Part shown: piece by piece, positions 1-6,775 of the stretch | How the letters are laid out: each line of letters begins with the position of its first letter | How positions within the stretch are numbered: the stretch's first letter is position 1 | From: Propionibacteriaceae bacterium | GTDB lineage: Bacteria > Actinomycetota > Actinomycetes > Propionibacteriales > Propionibacteriaceae | Length of the DNA: 8,392 nucleotides | Assembly: GCA_030544185.1 (NCBI GenBank) | Contig: JAUNRO010000128.1 | Span: forward strand, 1 to 8,392 | Reading direction: 5' to 3' | Translations under genes and position numbers: made by a program | Notes under the pieces: model-generated | Told to the model about the DNA's origin: nothing | What the model saw: only the letters and a program-made list of their open reading frames with translations | The model's database searches: none

Positions 1-1160
1 AACGGGTGATAGGCCTGCGGATGCCGCTCCGCCTCGGCTTCCGGGGTGAACCGGTCCGGATCGAACCGCTCGGGATCGGCCCAGAAGTCCGGATGCCGAT
101 GGGTGAAATAGGGCGCCAGCATCACCGGCGTCCCCTCTTCGATCTCGAACCCCTGCACCTGCGTCGCCTCAATCGCATCGCGCACATAGAACGGCGCCGC
201 CGGATAGAGCCGCAGCACCTCCTTCACGACCTGGAGCGCATAGGGCAGTGACTTCAGATCCGCCGCGGTCGGCACCCGGTCCCCCAGGACGGCGTCCAGC
301 TCGGCGCCGAGACGCTCCGCGACCTCCGGGGCCGATGCCAGTGCGGCCCAGGTCGCGGCCATCGTCCGCGCGGTCGTCTCGTGGCCGGCGAAGAACATGG
401 TGATCGACTCGTCGCGCAGCAACGACTCCGACATCGGCCGGCCGTCCTCGTCGCGCGCGTCCATCAATTTCGCGAGCAGATCCGCGGTCGGCGGATCCGC
501 CATCGCCCGCCGCTCGGCGATGATCCCGCGGATATATGCGTGCACCTCCTCGCGCGCCCGGGCATATTCCCGGCCCATCCGCGTCGGCACCCAATCCGGC
601 AGGTGGGGGCCCATCCGGCGCGTGGTGAACCGGATCATCGTCTCCACGCAGCTCTTCAACCGCACGACCTCGGCATCCGCCGACGTCCCGAACAGCGCGC
701 GCACGATGATGGCTGCGGTCAGCTCCATCATCTCCTCGCCCATGTCGATGGTCGCACCGGACGCCGCGAGCCCCGCCCAGCGCTCCTCGACGCGGCGCGC
801 GTCCGCGAGCATGATCTCGGCGTACGCCTGCACGCCGCGGGGGGTGAAGAACGGGGCCATCAGCTTGCGCTGGCGCCGCCACAGCTCACCGGTGCTGGCC
901 ACGAGCCCGTCGCCGATCAGGTATTTGCGCACCCCGTCATAGCTCTTGCGCTTGTCGAACGCGCGGCGGTTGCTGAGGTTGACCTCACGCACGGCGTCGG
1001 GGTGCACCGCGATCACCATCTCCCCGAGGCCGAGGCGCATGCGGAAGGTGTCGCCGTGGGTACGCCACAGTTGGTCGACCGTGTCGAGGAATCCGTGGCG
1101 CGCGATCCCGCCGAGGGCGGTGAGCGCTCGGGCGGCGGGAATTTCCAGCGTGGCGGTCAT
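1..1160 (-). CDS. Cytochrome P450 monooxygenase, 3' end cut off by the window
   Basis: This is a haem-thiolate monooxygenase; 386 codons are visible and the reading frame runs off the left edge. Motifs in order: the C-helix WRRQRK at 94-99; the I-helix oxygen-activation motif FFAGHETTA with Glu261-Thr262; the K-helix ExxR at 314-317 (KEVLRLYP); and DPERFDPDRF at 362-371. The last visible residues are AYHP, just before the haem loop FxxGxRxCxG, so the Cys ligand is expected about eight residues beyond the edge and cannot be confirmed. The AGHETT form of the I-helix resembles BM3-like and CYP4-like P450s more than the small camphor type, and there is no N-terminal membrane anchor, so the protein should be soluble. 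No redox partner gene is visible. The start ATG overlaps the amidase stop. The P450 subfamily and substrate are not recognised. Confidence 0.93.
   Translation of the reverse strand, partial: MTATLEIPAARALTALGGIARHGFLDTVDQLWRTHGDTFRMRLGLGEMVIAVHPDAVREVNLSNRRAFDKRKSYDGVRKYLIGDGLVASTGELWRRQRKLMAPFFTPRGVQAYAEIMLADARRVEERWAGLAASGATIDMGEEMMELTAAIIVRALFGTSADAEVVRLKSCVETMIRFTTRRMGPHLPDWVPTRMGREYARAREEVHAYIRGIIAERRAMADPPTADLLAKLMDARDEDGRPMSESLLRDESITMFFAGHETTARTMAATWAALASAPEVAERLGAELDAVLGDRVPTAADLKSLPYALQVVKEVLRLYPAAPFYVRDAIEATQVQGFEIEEGTPVMLAPYFTHRHPDFWADPERFDPDRFTPEAEAERHPQAYHP
1157..1160 (-). other. ATGA stop-start overlap of amidase and P450
   Basis: The P450 ATG (1160-1158) and the amidase TGA (1159-1157) share two bases in ATGA. 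Upstream of the ATG there is only a weak GGAAG about 10 bases away, so translation of the P450 probably depends on ribosomes terminating on the amidase. Confidence 0.8.
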
Positions 1161-2548
1161 CGGTAACTCGCTTCCAGGTCGGCGGCAACGGAAATCAGGA
1201 GGGCGTCCTCGTGCAGGCGCCCGCCGAGCATGGCGCCGAACGGCAGTTCCACCCCGTCGACGACCTCGGTGTGCACCGGCAACGTTATCGCTGGGCGTCC
1301 GGTCAGGTTATAGACGGAGGTCCAGGGCGTGAACCGGGTCTGCGCCGCGAAGTCCTCGGCCGGGTCGTCGTCGTTGCGCAAGGACCCGTGGAACGCCGGC
1401 GGTTGAGCAAGGGTCGGGGTCAGGATCAGATCGAACGGGTCCCACAACGCGGCAGTCCCACGCGTCACCTGCTGGGCCGCGACGAGGGCTTGGGCGTGCT
1501 GCTCGCCGGAGAAACTGCGCCCGCGTTCGCGCAGCCATCTGGTGAGCGGGCGGAGCTGTGACTCGGCCTCGCGCGGGATCGGCGCACCGAGGGACCCGAT
1601 CGCCCAGATCGCGGCGAATGCATCCCAGGCTGCGGCGTCGAACGGCTTCGGCGCCTCCTCGACATGGTGGCCCAGAGCCTCCAGGAGGGCGATGGTCTTC
1701 TCGACAGCCGTGATCGCGCCGCGGTGGATATCGGCATGGTCGCAGATGATGGGCTGGGTGAGGACTCCTACGCGCAGCGGTTGGACCTCCGCGTCAGCGG
1801 CCGCGAGGAACGTGCCTTGCGGTCTCGGCGCCCAGAACGGGTCGCCGGGCCAGCCCGGGGTGAGCGCATCGAGCACCGCAGCGGTGTCCCGCACCGTCCG
1901 AGTCAGCGCGCCGTCCGAGACGAGGCCCGCACCATCGACGCCGAGCGGGCCCTTCGACACCCGGCCCCGGCTGGCCTTGAGCCCGACCAGCCCGCAAGTC
2001 GCCGCCGGGATGCGGATCGAGCCGCCGCCGTCGGACCCGTGCGCGATCGCGACGACCCCGGAGGCCACGGCTGCAGCGGCGCCGCCGGAAGATCCCCCGG
2101 CGCCTCGCCGTGGATCGAAGGGTGTCGATGCCGGCGGCCGCCCCTCCGGCTCCGTATAGCACGGCAGCCCGAACTCCGGCGTCGCCGTCTTCCCGATCAT
2201 CACCGTCCCGCATTCCCGGAAGCGGATGACGATCCCGTCGTCCTCGATGGCGATATTGCCGCGCAGCGCCGCGGAGCCGCCCTCCATCGGCAGTCCCGCG
2301 ACCATGGCCAGATCCTTGATCGGGCAGGGTACGCCGAAGAGCACCCCGGCCTCGAAGCTCTCGTCGTGGAGCTGGGCCTGCAGCTGATCCGCCTGCTGCA
2401 GTGCGCGCTCGTCGCAGATGTGCGTGAACGCCCCGAGCGTGTCGGCGTGGGCCCGGCGCAGTGCATCCTCCGTAGCCTCCCGGACGCTCACCTCCCCCGC
2501 GCGGATCGCCTTCGACAGGTCCAGGGCGGTCAGCTCGTTGATCTGCAC
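1157..2548 (-). CDS. Amidase-signature family hydrolase
   Basis: This enzyme hydrolyses a carbon-nitrogen amide bond; the substrate is unknown. It has 463 residues, the usual amidase length. The Lys-Ser-Ser triad is complete: Lys78 in PCPIKDLAM, Ser153 in GAGGSSGGAAAA, and the nucleophile Ser177 in HGSDGGGSIRIPAA. The spacings of 75 and 24 residues equal those of fatty acid amide hydrolase (142, 217, 241). It has no signal peptide and no GatB/GatC neighbour, and the downstream half does not look GatA-like, so a stand-alone cytoplasmic amidase is preferred over a tRNA amidotransferase subunit. The reading frame stays open upstream to 3076, but that part is the antisense-like shadow of the preceding gene; similarity begins at the GTG (M)QINELTALDL. 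Its stop overlaps the P450 start in ATGA, indicating a coupled operon. Its own promoter is possible. Confidence 0.9.
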   Translation of the reverse strand: MQINELTALDLSKAIRAGEVSVREATEDALRRAHADTLGAFTHICDERALQQADQLQAQLHDESFEAGVLFGVPCPIKDLAMVAGLPMEGGSAALRGNIAIEDDGIVIRFRECGTVMIGKTATPEFGLPCYTEPEGRPPASTPFDPRRGAGGSSGGAAAAVASGVVAIAHGSDGGGSIRIPAATCGLVGLKASRGRVSKGPLGVDGAGLVSDGALTRTVRDTAAVLDALTPGWPGDPFWAPRPQGTFLAAADAEVQPLRVGVLTQPIICDHADIHRGAITAVEKTIALLEALGHHVEEAPKPFDAAAWDAFAAIWAIGSLGAPIPREAESQLRPLTRWLRERGRSFSGEQHAQALVAAQQVTRGTAALWDPFDLILTPTLAQPPAFHGSLRNDDDPAEDFAAQTRFTPWTSVYNLTGRPAITLPVHTEVVDGVELPFGAMLGGRLHEDALLISVAADLEASYR

Positions 2549-2555
2549 ACCTGTG

Positions 2556-2561
2556 AGTCTA
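2556..2561 (-). promoter_or_regulatory. Candidate -10 box of a leaderless amidase promoter
   Basis: TAGACT matches the actinobacterial TAnnnT -10 pattern and is followed, after a 7-base spacer, by the GTG at 2548. That is the distance expected if transcription starts on the first base of the start codon. No convincing Shine-Dalgarno sequence precedes the GTG; upstream bases on this strand are the pyrimidine-rich CCTCCTCCT. A -35 box at the usual 17-base spacing is not recognisable (ACACCA). Confidence 0.4.
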
Positions 2562-2602
2562 GGAGGAGGCTGAGGATTTGGTGTGCTGCAATGGATTCCC
2601 GC

Positions 2603-2622
2603 ACTGTGCATCGCGCCACAGT
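2603..2622. promoter_or_regulatory. Spaced dyad, candidate CRP/FNR-family operator
   Basis: A perfect inverted repeat ACTGTG-N8-CACAGT lies in the 85-base gap between the polyprenyl synthase stop and the amidase start. It contains TGTG-N8-CACA, the half-site spacing of CRP/GlxR-type operators (consensus TGTGA-N6-TCACA), although the inner A and T are not conserved. Its centre is about 64 bases upstream of the amidase GTG. As RNA it could form only a 6-bp stem with no U tract, so it is a poor terminator. That it is an operator is inference. Confidence 0.35.
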
Positions 2623-2633
2623 CGCCGGGGCGG

Positions 2634-3620
2634 TCACACGGAGCGGGTGACCACCTGATCACACAGTTCCGCGAGGGCCGCCTTGGCTGGACCATCGGGC
2701 AGCGGGTCGAGCATGCGCCGGGCGTTATCGGCGCGTTCGGCGATGATGGCCCGGGCCTGGTCGATCGCGGGATGCCGGCGCAGCAGCGCGATGGCCTCGG
2801 CGAGGACGTCGTCATCGGACAGATCGGCACGCATGAGCTCGTGCAGCCGGGCATCGCCGGGATCGGTCGAGCGCAGTGCCAGCAGCGTCGGCAGCGTCGG
2901 GACGCCCTCGCGCAGGTCCGTCCCCGGTGTCTTGCCGGTGACGTCGGAGGTGATGTCGATGATGTCGTCGGACAGCTGGAAGACGATGCCGACCTCCTCG
3001 CCATAGGCGCGCAGCGCTTCCAGCACCTCCGGAGAAGCACCCGAGACCATGCCCCCGAACATCGCCGACGTCGCAATCAGCGAACCGGTCTTGTCGGCGA
3101 CGACCCCCAGATAGTGCGCCAGGGCGTCCTCGCCGTCGGCGGGTCCCATGGTCTCGGCGATCTGGCCCTGCACCAGCCGCGCGAACGTCTCGGCCTGGAG
3201 CAGGACATAGTCCACCCCGAGCTCCGCGACGGTCGCGGACGCCCGCGCGAACAGGAAGTCCCCGACGAGGATGGCCACGGAGTTCTGCCACTGCCGGTTG
3301 GCCGAGGGCGCCCCGCGGCGGATGTCGGCATCGTCCATGACGTCGTCGTGATAAAGGCTCGCGACGTGCGTCAGCTCCACGACCAGGGCGGCCCGGACGA
3401 GGTCCTCCTCATCCACCTCGCCCCCGAAGTGGGACGACAGCAGCACCAGCACCGGACGAAAGCGCTTCCCACCAGCCTTGATGATGTGCTGCGCAGCCTG
3501 AGTGACGAGGTCGGTCTGCCCGCCGGCACGCTCGAGCAGCCGCTCCTCGATGACCGCCAACCGATGCTTCATCTGCTCGGCGAAACGATCCTCGGTCACA
3601 GCTTCACTGCCTGCCAGCAC
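2634..3620 (-). CDS. Long-chain polyprenyl diphosphate synthase, probably for menaquinone
   Basis: This is a trans-isoprenyl diphosphate synthase of 328 residues, the usual length. It condenses isopentenyl diphosphate onto an allylic primer to make a long all-trans chain. Visible motifs are GKRFRP at 51-56 (pyrophosphate binding), the first Asp-rich motif DDVMD at 92-96 followed by RRG at 101-103, KTGS at 177-180, and the second Asp-rich motif FQLSDDIID with DDIID at 218-222. Residues before the first Asp motif are small (HVASLYHDD, Ala87-Ser88), resembling octaprenyl/heptaprenyl-type enzymes rather than farnesyl or short geranylgeranyl synthases, so a C35-C50 product is inferred. The start is GTG, chosen from the AGGAGG just upstream. 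Its position 32 bases after nuoN suggests co-transcription with complex I and a role in supplying the menaquinone tail. The exact chain length cannot be read from the sequence. Confidence 0.92.
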   Translation of the reverse strand: MLAGSEAVTEDRFAEQMKHRLAVIEERLLERAGGQTDLVTQAAQHIIKAGGKRFRPVLVLLSSHFGGEVDEEDLVRAALVVELTHVASLYHDDVMDDADIRRGAPSANRQWQNSVAILVGDFLFARASATVAELGVDYVLLQAETFARLVQGQIAETMGPADGEDALAHYLGVVADKTGSLIATSAMFGGMVSGASPEVLEALRAYGEEVGIVFQLSDDIIDITSDVTGKTPGTDLREGVPTLPTLLALRSTDPGDARLHELMRADLSDDDVLAEAIALLRRHPAIDQARAIIAERADNARRMLDPLPDGPAKAALAELCDQVVTRSV

Positions 3621-3624
3621 ACAT

Positions 3625-3630
3625 CCTCCT
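3625..3630 (-). promoter_or_regulatory. Ribosome binding site deciding a GTG start
   Basis: AGGAGG sits in the 32-base gap after nuoN. The next bases are ATGTGTG. The ATG directly abutting the site is out of frame and stops after a few codons. The GTG at 3620, four bases downstream of the site, is in frame with the polyprenyl synthase, so that GTG is the likely start although the spacer is short. Confidence 0.65.
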
Positions 3631-3652
3631 GGTCACTCCCATCATTGCGCGA

Positions 3653-5230
3653 TCAGCGCAGGAACTCACCCGCCATGGTCGCGACGTCCAGCAGCGGCCC
3701 GGGCAGGATACCGAGAAGCAGGGTGCCCACGCACCCCGTGATCACCACGGCCGCGGTCATCCAGCTCGGCGCCACGACCCGGGTCTGTTCGGTCGGCGGG
3801 GTGAAGAACATCGTCAGGATGACGCGCAGATAGAAGTACGCCGCCACCAGCGACACGAGCACGGCCACCACGACGAGCCAGCCATAGCCGCCGTTCCAGG
3901 CCGCGGCGAACACGGCCCACTTGCCGATGAAGCCCGAGGTCAGCGGGATGCCGGCAAACGACAACAGGAACAGCGCGAACGCGGCCGCGAGTCCCGGCGA
4001 CTTGCGGCCCAGCCCCGCCCAACCGGACAAGGCGTTCACCTCGCCACCGTCGTCGCGGACCATCGTGACGATCGCGAACGCACCCACGGTCGCGATGCCA
4101 TAGGCCGCGAGATAGAACATCACCGCGCCCACCGAGGTGAGCTGGCCGTTGCCGGTCCCGGTCTGCGCCTGCGCGGCACCGACCACGGCGGTCAGCAGGA
4201 ATCCGGCGTGGGCGACCGAGGAGTACGCCAGGAGGCGCTTGATGTCGTTCTGCGTGATCGCCATCAGCGTGCCGACGATCATCGTGATCACGGCGATGAC
4301 GGCGAGCAGCGGCTGCCAGTCCCACAGCCGCCCGCCGAGGGCGACATAGAAGACCCGGAGCAGCGCGCCCACGGCAGCGATCTTGGTGCACGCGGCCATG
4401 AAGGCGGTGACCGGCGTGGGCGCACCCTGATAGACGTCAGGCGTCCAGGAGTGGAACGGCACCGCGCCGACCTTGAACAGCAGGCCGACCGCGAGGAGGC
4501 CCATCGCGCCGAACAGCAGCGCGTCGGAGCCCACCTGGGCGGTGACCGCCCGGGAGATCTCACTCAGGTTCAGCGAACCGGAATAGCCATAGAGCATCGC
4601 CACACCGAAGAGGAAGAAGCCCGAGGACATGGCACCCAGCAAGAAGTACTTCACCGCGGCCTCCTGCGACAGCAGGCGGCGACGACGGGCCATGCCGCAC
4701 ATCAGATAGAGCGGCAGGGACAGCACCTCCAGGGCGACGAACATGGTGATCAGGTCGTTCGCCGACAGGAACAGCATCATGCCGACCAGCGCGAAGAGCA
4801 GCAGCGGATAGATCTCCGTGTGCTCCAGGCGAGCCTTGATCGCGGCCTCCTCCGCCGGAGTGCCCGGAACCGAGGCGGCCTGCGGGGTGAACGCGGTCTG
4901 CCCACCGCCCAGCCGGCGCTCGGCGAAGATCAGCAGGCTGAGCAGGGTGAGCCCCAGCAGCATCGTCCACATGAAATAGGTCGGGCCGTCGATCGCGAGC
5001 GCGCCGACGCCGCCGATGCCCAGCAGGCCGTTGGACCAGTTGAAGATCGTGAACGCCAGGGCGAGGAGGATCACGAACGCCACGAAGGGGACTTGATAAC
5101 GGGCCCGGCGGCCACGCTTGGAGAAGGTCTCGATGCCCACCGAGATGCATCCGCCGAGGAACACCGCGATCAGCGGCGCCATCTGCAGATAACCCTCCGA
5201 GCCGATGCCCGGTGCTTCAAAGGTGAACAT
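3653..5230 (-). CDS. nuoN: NADH-quinone oxidoreductase subunit N (NuoN)
   Basis: NuoN is the antiporter-like complex I subunit closest to the quinone module. It has 525 residues, within the range of the family. The conserved ionisable residues line up with E. coli NuoN: Glu168 in MFVALEVLSLPLYLM (E133), Lys194 in AAVKYFLLGA (K158), Lys253 in LLFKVGAVPFHSWTPDVYQG (K217), Lys283 in CTKIAAVGALLR (K247, the same 30-residue spacing), and Lys437 in GFIGKWAVF (K395). A polar insert at about 104-138 between early helices carries Pro, Ala and charged residues. The ATG overlaps the nuoM TGA by one base (TGATG). AAGGGA at 5244-5239, with an 8-base spacer, supports this start. It is the last nuo gene; a polyprenyl synthase gene follows 32 bases downstream on the same strand. 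All catalytic positions look intact. Confidence 0.97.
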   Translation of the reverse strand: MFTFEAPGIGSEGYLQMAPLIAVFLGGCISVGIETFSKRGRRARYQVPFVAFVILLALAFTIFNWSNGLLGIGGVGALAIDGPTYFMWTMLLGLTLLSLLIFAERRLGGGQTAFTPQAASVPGTPAEEAAIKARLEHTEIYPLLLFALVGMMLFLSANDLITMFVALEVLSLPLYLMCGMARRRRLLSQEAAVKYFLLGAMSSGFFLFGVAMLYGYSGSLNLSEISRAVTAQVGSDALLFGAMGLLAVGLLFKVGAVPFHSWTPDVYQGAPTPVTAFMAACTKIAAVGALLRVFYVALGGRLWDWQPLLAVIAVITMIVGTLMAITQNDIKRLLAYSSVAHAGFLLTAVVGAAQAQTGTGNGQLTSVGAVMFYLAAYGIATVGAFAIVTMVRDDGGEVNALSGWAGLGRKSPGLAAAFALFLLSFAGIPLTSGFIGKWAVFAAAWNGGYGWLVVVAVLVSLVAAYFYLRVILTMFFTPPTEQTRVVAPSWMTAAVVITGCVGTLLLGILPGPLLDVATMAGEFLR

Positions 5231-6759
5231 CAGTTGGATCCCTTCGCGAGCGGCGCAGCCGGATCAGCCATGCCGACGTGCTCCATGGTGACCTGGACCG
5301 CCGGTTCGATGATGTCGAGCATCGGCTTCGGGAAGACGCCGAACGCCAGGATGATGATCAGCAGCGGCGCAATGGCCAGCTTCTCCCGGCCGTTCAGATC
5401 GCTCGACCCATCATCGGCGAACGTCTTGGCGACCGCCGGGGTCACCGGCCCGGTCATCGTGCGCTGATAGGTGAGCAGGATATAGAGCGCCGCGAGCACC
5501 ATCGCGATCGTCGAGATGCCCGCGATGATCGGTGTCCGCGCGAACGATCCGGCGATCACCATGAACTCCGACACGAAGCTCGACATGCCGGGCAGGGCGA
5601 GCGACGACAGGCCACCCATCAGGAAGAGCCCGGCGAGCACCGGCGCCACCTTCTGAACGCCGCCGAAGGCCGCGATCTGCTGCGACCCGCGCCGCTGGAC
5701 CATGAAGCCCGCGACGAGGAACAGCACGGCGGTCGAGAAGGCGTGGTTGAACATATAGAACGTCGCACCCGTCATCGACACGCTCGTGAAGGCGAAGATC
5801 CCGAGCACGATGAAGCCGAAGTGGCTGATCGAGGTGAACGCGATCAGACGCATGATGTCTTTCTGGCCGATCGCAGCCAGTGCGCCATAGACGATCGAGA
5901 TCAGCGCGAGCACCACGATCACCGGCGACGCCCACCGGCTCGCCTCGGGGAACAACTCCAGGCAGAACCGGATCATGCCGAAGGTGCCGATCTTGTCGAG
6001 GATGCCGACCATCAGGGTCGAGCCCCCGGGCGTACCCTCCTCGGCCGCATCGGGCAGCCAGGTGTGGAAGGGCACCATCGGTGCCTTCAGCGCGAAGGCG
6101 AAGAAGAACCCGACGAACAGCCAACGCCCGAGCGAGCCGTCGAGGTTGAGCTGCGACAGATCCGACAGCAGATAGCTCGGCGCACCGAGCTCCCGGGCGG
6201 AGACCACATAGAGCCCGACGACGGCGGCCAGCATGACCAGGCCACCGGCCAGGCCGAACAGGAGGAACTTGATCGCCGCATAGCCCCGGCGTGCGTGGCC
6301 GAAGCCGCCGAGCAGGAAGTACATCGGGATGAGGGTCGCCCCGAAGAAGATATAGAACAGCAGCACATCGGTCGCGAGGAAGACGAAGATCGACAGCGAC
6401 TCCAGCGCCAGCACGAGCGCGAAGAACACGTGCGCGTTCCAGCGATCGTCGGCATCCACGGTGTCCCAGGACGCCAGCAGCACGAACGGGGTGAGGACCA
6501 CGGTCAGCAGGACCATGGTCACGCTGATCCCGTCGAGCGGGCCGAGAGACCAGTACGCCCCGAAGGCGCGGATCCAGGGCAGCTGCTCGGAGAAAACCGT
6601 GCCGCCGGCGTGCAGCACCGCGATGCCGACACCGAGGATCAGGGTGAGGAACGAGAACAGCAGACCGATCGGCTTGGCGCGCTCGCCCTTCACCATCAGC
6701 AGCACCGCCGCGCCCAGCATCGGCAGCAAGCCCAGCAATGTGAGCCAGGGGAAACTCAT
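5230..6759 (-). CDS. nuoM: NADH-quinone oxidoreductase subunit M (NuoM), with an unusual TM5 glycine
   Basis: NuoM is the middle-distal antiporter-like subunit of complex I and forms a proton channel in the cytoplasmic membrane. The 509 residues match the family length, with alternating hydrophobic helices over most of the chain. Conserved elements seen are Glu120 in TM4, Asp131, Lys164 (AAIKFLLF), the channel Lys225 in ALKAPMVPFHTWLPDA, Lys256 in LDKIGTFG, GQKDIMRLIAFTSISHFGF at 298-316, and Glu398 in SSFVSEFM. The oddity is at residue 140: the stretch reads YIFFGATLIPMYF, whereas the family has Glu at this point (E. coli Glu144, in WEMMLVPMYF). Here the codon is GGG. The start is ATG, preceded by AAGGAG with an 8-base spacer. 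The stop shares one base with the nuoN start (TGATG), implying translational coupling. The identification is secure; whether this copy pumps normally is open. Confidence 0.97.
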   Translation of the reverse strand: MSFPWLTLLGLLPMLGAAVLLMVKGERAKPIGLLFSFLTLILGVGIAVLHAGGTVFSEQLPWIRAFGAYWSLGPLDGISVTMVLLTVVLTPFVLLASWDTVDADDRWNAHVFFALVLALESLSIFVFLATDVLLFYIFFGATLIPMYFLLGGFGHARRGYAAIKFLLFGLAGGLVMLAAVVGLYVVSARELGAPSYLLSDLSQLNLDGSLGRWLFVGFFFAFALKAPMVPFHTWLPDAAEEGTPGGSTLMVGILDKIGTFGMIRFCLELFPEASRWASPVIVVLALISIVYGALAAIGQKDIMRLIAFTSISHFGFIVLGIFAFTSVSMTGATFYMFNHAFSTAVLFLVAGFMVQRRGSQQIAAFGGVQKVAPVLAGLFLMGGLSSLALPGMSSFVSEFMVIAGSFARTPIIAGISTIAMVLAALYILLTYQRTMTGPVTPAVAKTFADDGSSDLNGREKLAIAPLLIIILAFGVFPKPMLDIIEPAVQVTMEHVGMADPAAPLAKGSN

Positions 6760-6767
6760 TTCTTCGA

Positions 6768-6773
6768 CTCCTT
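6768..6773 (-). promoter_or_regulatory. Ribosome binding site of nuoM
   Basis: AAGGAG lies in the 16-base nuoL-nuoM gap, starting two bases after the nuoL stop, with an 8-base spacer to the nuoM ATG at 6759. This supports the chosen nuoM start and independent ribosome loading on it. Confidence 0.75.
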
Positions 6774-6775
6774 GC

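Noticed and set aside
2586..2591. TTGCAG as a -35 box for the amidase promoter
   Set aside because: The spacer to TAGACT would be 24 bases, far from the usual 16-19, so it cannot be paired with that -10.
2603..2622. Rho-independent terminator after the polyprenyl synthase gene
   Set aside because: The stem is only 6 bp with an 8-base loop and no run of T follows on either strand. It fits an operator better than a terminator.
2549..3076. Upstream extension of the amidase reading frame to give a 639-residue protein
   Set aside because: This part lies wholly inside the polyprenyl synthase gene in another frame. Its translation is Arg/Pro/Ser-rich with no family similarity, and amidase similarity starts at the GTG at 2548.
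3604..3645. Short ATG-started frame (13 codons) overlapping the polyprenyl synthase start, as a possible upstream regulatory ORF
   Set aside because: It has no ribosome binding site of its own, and its later ATG abuts the AGGAGG with no spacer. It is most likely chance.
2583..3833. A 416-codon open frame on the plus strand opposite the polyprenyl synthase gene
   Set aside because: It is the antisense shadow of a gene with complete catalytic motifs. It crosses the end of nuoN and has no recognisable domain.
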